Positions 53,501 to 61,113 of a stretch of DNA of 64,000 nt are shown here, in pieces. The stretch comes from Bradyrhizobium liaoningense. GTDB taxonomy: Bacteria; Pseudomonadota; Alphaproteobacteria; Rhizobiales; Xanthobacteraceae. Below the pieces are notes generated by a model. The model made no database searches and was not told the origin of the DNA. It saw only the letters and a list, made by a program, of their open reading frames with translations. Position numbers and translations under genes: made by a program. Location: NCBI RefSeq assembly GCF_018130825.1, contig NZ_JAFCJS010000015.1, positions 1-64,000 of the forward strand, read 5' to 3'. How positions within the stretch are numbered: the first letter of the stretch is position 1; the number at the start of each line of letters is the position of its first letter.

Positions 53501-56500
53501 GAAACGTTGCCGAACACGTTGGCATTGACGGTATTGGTCGTGCCGCCCTTGTAGCCGGCGAGGATGCCGGCTGGACGGCTGCCCTGTCCGGTCAGGACCG
53601 TACCCGAGTTGATCACGCCGCTCGCATTGACCGAGATCGAGCTTGCGATCACGCCACCGACCTTGGGCAGGGAGACCGCTTCGTTGTACGCGTTGATGCC
53701 GACACCAGCTGACGTGATAACCGTGCCGGCGCCCGCATTGATCTGGATACTGCCGGTCCCCTTGGATTGCGCCTCGATACCGTAGAGTGTCGAACCAATG
53801 ATCTGCGCGGTCGCCTCGAGCGGATTGGGTGCCGTGGTTATGCTGATATTGCCGTTGCCATTGGTTTGGACGCGGATGCCGTCGTGACCGCCCGTGATAT
53901 TTCCGCTCTGGCTGACGGTGATATCGCCGTTGTTCGCGGAATTGAGGTTGACAGCGACGATCCCGCTGAACGCGGCGCCCGTTCCTGTCACATTGCCTGA
54001 TCCGTTGATCAGGATACCGCCCGTGCCTGTCGCATTCTGCTGAGCAAGGATGCCCCTGCCCGCCTGGCCGATCACTGTTCCCGACGTCGTGACCGTGATT
54101 GATCCGGCGGCATTCTGAATCACGGAGATAGCGCTTCCGGCTCCGGTGATCTGGCCGGTGGGATTGACGGTCAGGTTCGCGGGATTGCCCGCACTTGCGC
54201 CGGTCGCATAGAGGTCGATCGCGTCGCCGGCGCTGGTCGCAATGTTGCCGCTTCCGCCGATCGCAACCGGGCCGCTTGCGATCGAGATGGCATTGATCGT
54301 TGCAGTGACGGCCGCGCCAATCTGCAAAGTGCCGCCGGTTCCCGTGAACTCGACGACGCCGCCTGCCGGGCTCATCGCGACGCTGGCGCCGCCGCTGGCA
54401 ACCAGTATCGGAAGGCTCGCCGTCGCGCCGACATTGCCCGCCGAGTCGACCACTCGCGTGAAGTATGTGAAATTCGCACTTCGGACCGTACTGTCGGTGA
54501 AGCTCCACCGTGTCGAACCGTTCCGGACAACATCCGTCCACGTCACGTTGTCCGTACTGATCTGGACTTTATCGCCGAACGCAAGCGTGCCATTCGTCCC
54601 CGTCACGGTGATCGAGGTGCTCGTGGAGGACGAACTGCCGGCGACGGACGTAATCGCGACGGATTCCGTCGGCGAACCGGTGTCGACGACGTAGCTCGCG
54701 TTGTCCGCCACCGCGGCCGCGGTCAGCACGGCCGCATTGCCGGCGGCGTCCGTGATCGTGCCACCGTTGAGGCTCAGCGCATTGGCGTCGAGGCTGATGC
54801 CGTTGGCATCGGTCTGCCCGGCCTGGATCGTGTAGGTGAACACCAGCTGGCTGCTGCCGCTGCCGGAGGCGTAGCTGGCCTGCACCGGCGTCCCGCCAAT
54901 GTTCAGGACAAGTTGCGGCGTCCCCGTCACCGTGACGCTCTCGCTGAACGTCACGGTCACGCTGACGACATCGCCGGCACTGAGCGTGCTGTTCTGCGCC
55001 CCCGTCGCGCTGGTGATCGCCTCGCTGCTCACCGTCGGGGCAGCCGTATCGAGCGTGATGATCAGTGCAGCGGTCGTTGAGCTGTTGCCGAAACTGTCGC
55101 TTAGTCTGGCCGAGATCGACTTGGCGCCGTCAGCGCCGAGGTCGCCGTCGGTTACGGTCAAGCTCACGCTCTGCGCGCCGATGTCGACTGCGCTGATCGT
55201 GTGCGTGACGGGATGGGCGAACGGCGACCCATTGAGCAACAGCTGGATCGTATCTCCGACCGCGACGTTGGCACCGAGCACGACCGTGAAAGTCGGCGCG
55301 GTCACGTTCGTCGTGTTGTCGCTGCTGGAACTGCCGGAATCGGAGCCTGCCACCAGGTCCGGCGTACCGCCGGATGGAGCATTGGTGCTCAGGGTGAAGA
55401 CCACCGTGTTGCTGACGCCCTGGTTGCCGGCGGCATCAGTCGCTTGTGCGGTCAAGCTGTTGGTGTCGCTGTGCAGCGTGACGTCGGTGCTCCAACTGCC
55501 GTTGGCCTGGATGGTTGCGACGCCGACCGAGATGCCATCATCCAGCACGGTGACAATCGCACCCGCGTCAGCGGGATCCGCCGTGCCGGTAATCGTCTGT
55601 ACGGATTGATTGGTGTTGCCGCCAGGATTGGTGATCGCCAGCACGGGCGCGCTCGTGTCGAGCGTGATGGTCAGGGCGCTGGTGGTCGAGCTGTTGCCCG
55701 CCAGATCGGTAAACCGGCCGGAGATCAGCTTGAGCCCGTCGGATCCTAGATCACCGGGGCTCACCGCGAAACTGACGCTTTGGGCTGCAATGTCGCCTGA
55801 GGTGACAGTTCGCACCAGAGGATGGGAGAATGACGACCCGTTCAGCAGCAGCTCGACCGTGTCGCCCACCGCAACACCGGCACCAAGCGCGACCGTCAGC
55901 GTCGGGGCCAGGACGTTGGTGCTGTTGTCGCTGCTGGAGGAGCCGGAATCCGAACTCGCAATCAGATCCGGCGTGCCACCGGACGGGACGGTCTGGTCCA
56001 GCACGTAGCTGTGGCCAATGCCCGCAGCGACATTGCCGGCCAAATCGATGGTGCGCACCGACAGCAAACTGCCTGCCCCGGAAAGGATCACACCCGATGC
56101 GGACCACGCGCCCCCTGCTGCATTGGCCGTCACCCAGTTCGTACCGTCGATGCTGAGCTGAATCGACTCGCCGGGACCCAGCGTGCCCGTGTACGCTCCG
56201 GTCACGGTCTGTGGCGCCACATTGGTGACGAAATCGCTCGCCGAACCGCCGCTGTCCGAACTCAGTGCCGTTACCGTCGCGACCGCGGACGGCGCGCCGG
56301 TGTCCAGCGTATAGGCATGCCCGGTGCCGGCGAGGCTGTTGCCGGCCAGATCGATCGTCCGGACCGACAGCGTGCTCCCGGCGGCCAACAGCGATACTCC
56401 GGATGCCGCCCAGGTGCCGTTCGATGCATTGGCGATCGCCGTGACCCAGGCTGCGCCGCCGTCGGCGCTGACCTGGATGGACTCGCCGGCACTCAGGGTG

Positions 56501-59500
56501 CCGGAATAGGTGCCGCTGACGGTCTGCGACGCGACATTGGTGACGAAATCACTCGACGAGCTGCCGCTGTCCGAGCCCAGTGCCGCCACCGTCGCAAATG
56601 CGGACGGCGCGACGGTATCGAAGACGTAGCTGTGGCCGGTCCCGGCCGCGATATTGCCCGCAAGGTCGATCGTGCGGACCGACAGCGTGTTTCCCCCGGG
56701 CGACAGCGTAACGCCGGATGCTGACCAGGTGCCGTTGGCCGCATTGGCCGTTGCGGTCACCCAGCTCACACCGCCATCCGCGCTGACCTGAATCGTTTCG
56801 CCGAAAGCCAGGACACCCGCATAGGTGCCGCTCACGGTTTGCGACGCAATGTTGGTGACGAAATCGGTCGAAGAACTGCCAGTGTCGGAACTTAGCAGCG
56901 TCACCGTCGCGACCGCCGTCGGCGCCAAGGTATCCAGAGTATAGCTGTGTCCCGCACCCGCCGTGACGTTACCGGCGAGGTCGATGGTGCGAACAGAGAG
57001 CAAGTTGGTGCCGGACGACAGCGATACGCCCGACGCGGACCAGGCGCCGCCCGATGCGGACGCCGTCACCCAGGTGGCGCCATTGTTGGCGCTGACCTGG
57101 ATTGTCTCCCCCGCACCCAAGGCACCGGTATAGGTGCCGCTGACCGTTTGCGAGGGCACGCTGGTGTTGAAGTCGGTCGCGGAGCTGCCGCTGTCGGCAC
57201 TCAATGCCAACACGGATGCAACTGCCGCCGGCGGCGTCGAATCCAGCGTCAGGACGACCGTATTGCTCGAGCCCAAATTGCCGGCGACGTCCGTGTCCTG
57301 GGCGACGAAACTATTGCCGCCCTCGGAAAGCTGTACGATCACGCTCCAGCTGCCGTCTGCCTGGACGACGGCACCGGCTATGGCCTGCGCATTGTCGAAC
57401 ACGATCACGGTGGTTCCGGCATCGGCCAAGCCGACCGTTCCGGAGATTCTCTGGGTGGCCTGGTTGGTCAGCGCATTCGAATTTTCGATCGTGACCACGG
57501 GCGGAGCCGTGTCGATCGTGACGGCCTGTGCGGCGGAGCCGATGGTGTTGCCGACGGAATCGACGACGCGCACCTGATAGGAGAAGCTCGCATTGTGGAC
57601 ACCAGGATCGACCAGGCTCCATGTCGTTCCCGTCGCCTGAACAACGTCACTCCAGGTGAGACCGTTGTCGCCGCTGACCTGAATCTTCTCGCCTGGCGAG
57701 AGCGCTCCATTGCTGCCGGAGACCGACAACTGGGTGCTGTTGGTGATGAAATCGCCGGAGGCTCCGCTATCAGGACCGATCGCCGTAATGGCCAGCGGCA
57801 GCGTGATGTTGAGACTGGCGGTCGAAGCCGCAGACTTGATCGAATCAGAGACCGTGTAGCCGAACACGACGTGGCCGCTGAATCCCGGATCCGGCGTGTA
57901 CGTCCACGTCTGATCGCTGTTCCGGACCAGACCCCCGCCTCCACTCTGGATCGTCAGCGACGAAATGGACAGGGAGGGACCGTCGATGTCGGAGACGCCC
58001 CTGAGCAAGGCCGTCGGCGTGATGACGTAGGGGCTGTCCTGCTGCCCCTGCGCGAGCGTCACGGGCGCCGCCACCGGAGCCGCATCGACCGTCTGGATGG
58101 GAGGCTGTACGCCGTCGTGCACCGTTACGAAGACGGGGATGGTTATGAAGCCATTGTCGGCGGAAAGCCTGATGACGAATTCCTGCGTGGCGGTCTCGCC
58201 GAAAGACAGCCCCGCAAAGTCGTTCTTCGGCTCGGCGAAGCTCCAGTTGATATGCCCGTTTGAGTCAAAGCTGGCGCTGAAGTATGGAGTCGCGCCGCCA
58301 AACTGATCCGACACGCTGACCGCGACGCCGGTGTAGTCACCCGTGACGGCAATCGATCCCTTGGCGGTCAGGACGTCGGGCGACTTCACCGTCTCCAGAA
58401 TGATCGTGCTCAGTCCCGAGGTCGGATCGGCAAAGAAGATGTTGCTGCTGTTGCCGAAGGCGACGTACTGGCCGCCGGCGCTGATCGCGGCGCCGCCATT
58501 GGACGCTGTATCTACCCCGTCCGAAACCAGCCGATAGGCGGGAGCCGCCGGGTTGGTGACGTCGACGATGTAGATATCGGCGAACCCGTTCTGATCGGCC
58601 GAGGTCAGCCTCGCCTCGCTGGTGAAGACGATGAAGTGGCCGTCCGGACTCAGCACCGGACTATAGCTGCTGCCCGAAGCGTTGGACGTGTGAAATACGA
58701 CGGCCCCGGCATTCAAATCATAGAGATAGATCTCGGAATGGCCGGTGCCGTCAGTCTCCTGATAGGCGATCAGGCGGCCATCTGCGCTGATGGTCGGCGC
58801 TACCACGCCGGCCCCGGCGGAGGTGCTGGCAATCACGGCCAGCTCACCCGTCGACAAATTGAAGGCAAGGAGCCTGCCCCCGCCCCCCGGAGCAGCCGCA
58901 TCCGAATTCCAGAAGGCAATCAGGTGTCCGTCGGCGCTGATGGCGGGCTTCCAAAGCGCCCCCGAGCTCCCCACCGTCCCTGGCGTCACCGTCCCCTTCA
59001 GCGTGCCGTCAAGGCCGTAGATCGCAACGTTGCCGCCGTCCTGCTGCACGACGATCGTGCTGCCGTCGCCACTGACGGCCGCGGCGCTTCCCGGCGCCAG
59101 CGCGGTCTGAACATGATAGTGCGCCGAATCGGAAGGATCGGTGCCATAGACGAAGACGAAGCTCCCGCCACCGTCGGAGCCCTGATAGACGATGTAGCGA
59201 CCGTCAAAGCTGATCGTCGGTGAACCGTAGCTCCAGCCGTTCGCCGGAGACGCGATGGTGGTGGTCGCGCCCGTCTCGTGGTTGAAAAAGTAGATCGCGC
59301 CGTCGGGATCGTAGACGACGTCGCCATTGGCGCTCATCACCGGGCCGATATGATCTCCCGGCCCGGAGGTGATTGCCGCTACGTTCGGCGGCGTGACGAC
59401 GAATGGAACGGCCGAGAGTTTGACCGGGACAATGATCGGCCCCCCCACGACGGTGTTGCTCGTAGGCGGGCTCGTGCCGGTGTCGGAAGCCGGATTGACC

Positions 59501-60618
59501 GTGACGACAACGACCGGGGGCACGGCGCTCGAGGGCGGAGTGGCGCTCGTCCCGAGCAGGGGATGATATTCCGTGCCGGGCGGCTGTAGCGGCGGGCTCC
59601 CGGCGAATTTCGTCGTGCTGTTCGGATTCGGGTTGTTGTTATTGTTCTGGTCCCTGTTCTCCGTGTGCTGCGGAAGATTTGGAAACAGCTGTTTGCCGGC
59701 ATCGTACGTGCTCAGCACCTGCTGGAATGCACCGAATTCCTGCGCGACCTGATCAGTCGTCTTGTTGCTCTGCTGAGCAATCACGTCGAAATTCGCCGTC
59801 GGCGTCAGCGTCAGCGTCGATCCATTGCTCGTGACGGTACCTATCAGGACGCCGGCCGTATTGAAAACCTGAACCGCGTGCACCTGGCCGTCGCGCTGAT
59901 CGATGACGGAAACCGAAATCCTGCCGTCGGTCGCCGAGACGTCGAGGATCACGGCCGTGCCGCGAATTCCGATCGTGGCACTGGGTGTTGCCACGCGCAT
60001 ATCGCCGGTCTTCGCAACTTGGCCCGCCACAAAGCTGGCGGCGCCCTGCACCAGCGTCATCAGCGAGCTGTTGGATGTGCTGCTGGCATCGTAGGTCAGT
60101 TCGTTCAGCATGAACCGCGCACCGGCGGACAGATTGAACGTCGTGCCGTCGTCGAGCACGAGACCAAGCGTCGAGTCGCTGCCCGTCTGCACCACATCGT
60201 TCTGGTTGACCGCATCACCGACGTTGACGACGATCGTCACGCCATTGCGGACGATGCTCGCGCTGCCGGTCATCTTGACGACATGGCCCACCACCTTGCC
60301 GCTGGCGACGGGTGCGCCTGCCTGCGCATATTGCGTGTGTCCGGTCAGAGCATCGATGACGCCGGGATCGAGATGCGCGCCTTCCGGGGAAACCAGCAAC
60401 GGGCGCGCGTGGTCGCGGAAATAGTTTGGCACGACGACGCGATGGAGCTGATCCGAGAGGATCAGGTCGGTGCCGACGCGCACGAAGTCGCCGGAGAAGA
60501 GAAGGTGCGCGTCCGGGATCGCAACCACAGCGCGCGGCGTTTCCGCCGACGCGTCGCTCTCGAATTGAAGGGATTGTTGCCCCGAGCCGTTCGGCAAAGA
60601 CTTGTCGGTGTAGTTCAA
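47578..60618 (-). CDS. 4346-residue type I secreted FecR/propeller/Ig-like/beta-solenoid/RTX protein
   Basis: One unbroken frame from a TTG at 60618 with GGTGG upstream; no signal peptide. Domain order: a 30-105 N-terminal module (LLFSGDFVRVGTDLIL, PNYFRDHARP); FecR-like domain 108-235 (VGDAVNQNDVVQTGSDSTLG, TIGIRGTAVILDV); Asn/Pro linker 320-400; TolB/PD40-like beta-propeller about 415-740 (repeated SADGHLIAF-type blades); cadherin-like domains about 760-950; a series of Ig-like repeats about 960-2070 (GTYTGTLGAGESIQVS, LSVRTIDLAGN); a long Asn/Gly/Ser-rich right-handed beta-solenoid about 2070-4000 (repeats of NSGTI, GDGIRGYN, GNVSISN); and an RTX C-terminus with LTGGGGRDQFVF and TITDFAEGIDRLDV, the T1SS export signal. 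Probably a cell-surface or released adhesin. Confidence 0.9.
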   Translation of the reverse strand: MNYTDKSLPNGSGQQSLQFESDASAETPRAVVAIPDAHLLFSGDFVRVGTDLILSDQLHRVVVPNYFRDHARPLLVSPEGAHLDPGVIDALTGHTQYAQAGAPVASGKVVGHVVKMTGSASIVRNGVTIVVNVGDAVNQNDVVQTGSDSTLGLVLDDGTTFNLSAGARFMLNELTYDASSTSNSSLMTLVQGAASFVAGQVAKTGDMRVATPSATIGIRGTAVILDVSATDGRISVSVIDQRDGQVHAVQVFNTAGVLIGTVTSNGSTLTLTPTANFDVIAQQSNKTTDQVAQEFGAFQQVLSTYDAGKQLFPNLPQHTENRDQNNNNNPNPNSTTKFAGSPPLQPPGTEYHPLLGTSATPPSSAVPPVVVVTVNPASDTGTSPPTSNTVVGGPIIVPVKLSAVPFVVTPPNVAAITSGPGDHIGPVMSANGDVVYDPDGAIYFFNHETGATTTIASPANGWSYGSPTISFDGRYIVYQGSDGGGSFVFVYGTDPSDSAHYHVQTALAPGSAAAVSGDGSTIVVQQDGGNVAIYGLDGTLKGTVTPGTVGSSGALWKPAISADGHLIAFWNSDAAAPGGGGRLLAFNLSTGELAVIASTSAGAGVVAPTISADGRLIAYQETDGTGHSEIYLYDLNAGAVVFHTSNASGSSYSPVLSPDGHFIVFTSEARLTSADQNGFADIYIVDVTNPAAPAYRLVSDGVDTASNGGAAISAGGQYVAFGNSSNIFFADPTSGLSTIILETVKSPDVLTAKGSIAVTGDYTGVAVSVSDQFGGATPYFSASFDSNGHINWSFAEPKNDFAGLSFGETATQEFVIRLSADNGFITIPVFVTVHDGVQPPIQTVDAAPVAAPVTLAQGQQDSPYVITPTALLRGVSDIDGPSLSISSLTIQSGGGGLVRNSDQTWTYTPDPGFSGHVVFGYTVSDSIKSAASTASLNITLPLAITAIGPDSGASGDFITNSTQLSVSGSNGALSPGEKIQVSGDNGLTWSDVVQATGTTWSLVDPGVHNASFSYQVRVVDSVGNTIGSAAQAVTIDTAPPVVTIENSNALTNQATQRISGTVGLADAGTTVIVFDNAQAIAGAVVQADGSWSVIVQLSEGGNSFVAQDTDVAGNLGSSNTVVLTLDSTPPAAVASVLALSADSGSSATDFNTSVPSQTVSGTYTGALGAGETIQVSANNGATWVTASASGGAWSASGVSLSSGTNLLSVRTIDLAGNVTAGAGHSYTLDTLAPTAVATVTLLSSDTGSSSTDFVTNIASQTVSGTYAGVLAFGETIQVSADGGVSWVTATANAANGTWSASGVTLSPGGNTLSVRTIDLAGNIAAGTGHSYVFDTVAPSAFATVAALGSDSGSSSSDFVTNVASQTVSGTYSGTLSAGESIQVSADGGAAWVTAIANASNGTWAASGVSLLAAGSTLSVRTIDLAGNSLAGTGHAYTLDTGAPSAVATVTALSSDSGGSASDFVTNVAPQTVTGAYTGTLGPGESIQLSIDGTNWVTANAAGGAWSASGVILSGAGSLLSVRTIDLAGNVAAGIGHSYVLDQTVPSGGTPDLIASSDSGSSSSDNSTNVLAPTLTVALGAGVAVGDTVELLLNGSSFSHPLVRTVTSGDIAAQSVSFAVSPGDLGSDGLKLISGRFTDLAGNSSTTSALTITLDTSAPVLAITNPGGNTNQSVQTITGTADPADAGAIVTVLDDGISVGVATIQANGSWSTDVTLHSDTNSLTAQATDAAGNQGVSNTVVFTLSTNAPSGGTPDLVAGSDSGSSSSDNTTNVTAPTFTVVLGANVAVGDTIQLLLNGSPFAHPVTHTISAVDIGAQSVSLTVTDGDLGADGAKSISARLSDSFGNSSTTAALIITLDTAAPTVSSEAITSATGAQNSTLSAGDVVSVTVTFSESVTVTGTPQLVLNIGGTPVQASYASGSGSSQLVFTYTIQAGQTDANGISLDANALSLNGGTITDAAGNAAVLTAAAVADNASYVVDTGSPTESVAITSVAGSSSSTSTSITVTGTNGTLAFGDKVQISTDNVTWTDVVRNGSTRWSFTDSTVRSANFTYFTRVVDSAGNVGATASLPILVASGGASVAMSPAGGVVEFTGTGGTLQIGAAVTATINAISIASGPVAIGGSGNIATSAGDAIDLYATGASAGNPANLTVNPTGQITGAGSAISVIQNAAGSITVTTSGTVIGQAGRGILAQQNATGTGGILINGSGNVTGTGAAFSGIVAVNLNSANNGDITVSQSGNITGGHDGIRVQTNGNGNISITTAPNPLEATAQIIGSTLYGIEAQSKGTGSIQINAGAGTVITSAGVGINAYNEAVSLPKVGGVIASSISVNASGVINSGTVLTGQGSRPAGILAGYKGGTTNTVNANVFGNVSVTNTGTINAAGGDGIRGYNFGPGNVSISNSGTIIAGDVYGIVGSSNSTGNVSVTTTASSSITSGSHGILAINQGTSILQSLGSTVTVTAAGTINSGVHLSAGGAQPAGISAGYYGSNGTSNTNINGSVLVDNAASISARAGYGIIGFNFGYGNITIINRADKSVSGAQFGIAASSSVNGTASPSNVSISVEANSTPTAAAVTASSLMGLAAINANNSSGGNITITTGANDQFTSGGSGINANSAAVSVASGNQISVTTSTGIINSGFNFFSGGGTPAGISAGYSVLSPANIHGNVVVDNAATVTAASGSGINLYNNGNGSISATLRPTSSITAAQGAGVTAFSAAGGSITINNQGAISAAAIGISVGNGSSASVNGLISISNSGTINAPGVPFMPVVTIGNGNSTQTATVSNAAGKFIASNLFARTTNNFAISVIAGNGAVTNNGSITGNISFSGTGSGSVSNALGATWNINGSNFFGSGTNAISNAGIINMLGLAALSGAGAIALSNTGNISVLPNASAQIFANVTGAGSILLGDRSALELGLSVAATQTINFGGKGLLTFDNPASVGTNLPLNFSASGSGNVGSIITLQGGGITAANISGSTLTVSGVQNYAFQVSGTGLSGNMFDVLSPNRIVLVPTSATIISGVTTSQSPLTPASFYILDNDHINSSTGPGFNLATSDGVAANTYTVVANTSSDFVINGAFPGLRVATQGASGAIINAASISGPTPSSGPNVGLTVDTTQNSNIGSGSADIVNYANVSAVTVAISANTVNGNINIVSSAGTLTGTNSYGILGVSNGTGGVTITASGGTITAGFNGIRAAELQETTPGPGGNIIIYNSSTITSGTNTANIAGSGAAGLRARILNNNTTVPNAAITGDVTIENRASITAQAGAGIFADNYGSGNTSVTFAPGQYSITAVNGGATGVGSGLTQYGIFAFTYGTGSSLVNAGWGTTITSGSTGINAGNQATTIASGSGSTVAVYSQGFISSGTNVNNGGSAQSAIQAGYNPGGNGAFSSAVYGDVIVYVASDGNPFGNPNPTLLAAAGPGILAYDYGVGNITVTVGSGVSIQALTAATSSGGGNAPYGIGATNRGSGNIVVVTSNGSSINSGSTGINAVNDANPTAGSDLANLFAANVAAGKPAVVSVTAAGTITAGGQSTNSGGTPSGIAAGFFAPVSGAGHPNQYVSGNVFINNAAVVSAAGFGLQGYNYGYGNITIDVASGANITAGSNGIYAHADGGFTDPVTASALTRDIAVAVYANTTITAGSATFNKAYGILALSTNAGSISVVTSTGDTIDSHQGSAGINAVNEATSIAPSFNSSVIVTNAASIHSGSGTTGFNSQPGGILAGYIGQATDPSLNNPPNPANYNVYGEVVVNNFGDITADAGDGIRAYNFGVGDVSVDNFSGTITALGGANPPNGSGVGILAQNFGPGSVYVTTSASTSITSGSTGIAALNKATTADPLNPSVVVPATAEVFVNASGTIHSGTTPTGTVAADPAAGILAGYNPNNQNTANNAVHGNVLVYDHATIVAPTGTDGIRAVNYGDGDIAVTVESDSRVFAGRYGVAAFGFDGGDVSVTIDGSVMGGTAGLDVSTTGTGMVTIDNAGFVAGVVLGYNAAFTNEAGADWQFSGASAFTGTSTLANAGTIESTGTSSILGLAGFTNTGTIAVESGSLTIGSAVTGGGAAVIYSASLVFSAASDANVAFDTGTSTPGTLVLADAAHFTGTVTGFALGDTIDLVGIAPANVSVSSSGGLHVDFGTGSFALGGSYDPAGFLIASDGQGGAKISWNHQGPVIDTSQLTVSLNSGTYTVTGIQVTDSDPTVPTAPVVTYTPGSTPPAYEKVALTLSDIAGAAQTVNFIFQNGTGTTVQGTSGNDVIFAASGQDVLTGGGGRDQFVFASPPASTPVQHTITDFAEGIDRLDVRQFTNVSWASAADSPNDTLVTLDANDSILLKNIVASNLKPADFIFHV

Positions 60619-60635
60619 GACGCCACCGTAAAAAG

Positions 60636-60650
60636 TTAAAAAATGATTAA
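60636..60650. promoter_or_regulatory. CtrA-type box upstream of the giant gene
   Basis: TTAA-AAAATGA-TTAA, exact in both half-sites, 17 bases upstream of the TTG start. The AT-rich context raises the chance of coincidence. Its closeness to the start would place it near or after the transcription start, where CtrA often represses. Confidence 0.4.
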
Positions 60651-60974
60651 ATTATCTTTTTGCATATCATCAGGAAGCCCCCCGGAAAAGTGGTGACACG
60701 CGCAACGTGCGAGTTTTTCCGACCGTAATTAATTTACAGGGCGCCATAAATTCATAAAATCAGAACAGGCCACAAGCCTTTGACAAGTCTGACATTCTGA
60801 AGCCAAAACGACGTCAAAATCATCCGAGGCCACAAGACCACTGGGGTCGGTGAATGACTTTCGGTAGAGATGAAAGGCTCCGGTGGCGCCCTGGCCAAGG
60901 CCGCAATCGCCCGAGCGCCCTACGTCAATCGCGGGCTCTCCGGCCCTCGGGTAGACCCCGTCGATCGCGTGATG

Positions 60975-61066
60975 GGCGGAGCAGATAGCCTGCTCCGCCT
61001 GGTCCTCCTGGTGATGGAGGAAATCCGATGCGCCGATGTCATGACATCGGTCAGATGGATATCCAT
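60975..61066. other. Cluster of perfect palindromes after the partial RTX gene
   Basis: Three structures: GGCGGAGCAG/CTGCTCCGCC with a five-base loop (60975-60999), the 18-bp palindrome CCGATGTCATGACATCGG (61033-61050) and ATGGATATCCAT (61055-61066). They lie beyond the minus-strand stop at 61114. No T-run follows the hairpin, so they may be protein-binding sites as well as termination or RNA-stability elements. The rest of the 495-bp gap holds no supported gene. Confidence 0.55.
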
Positions 61067-61113
61067 ATCCGCGCCGTCTGAACCACCAGGGGCAGCATCA
61101 GCCGGCCCCCTCT

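Noticed and set aside
59900..60300. FecR domain as evidence for an iron-dicitrate sigma-factor regulator
   Set aside because: The FecR-like domain is inside a giant secreted protein with no membrane anchor and no sigma factor gene nearby; it is used as a structural module.
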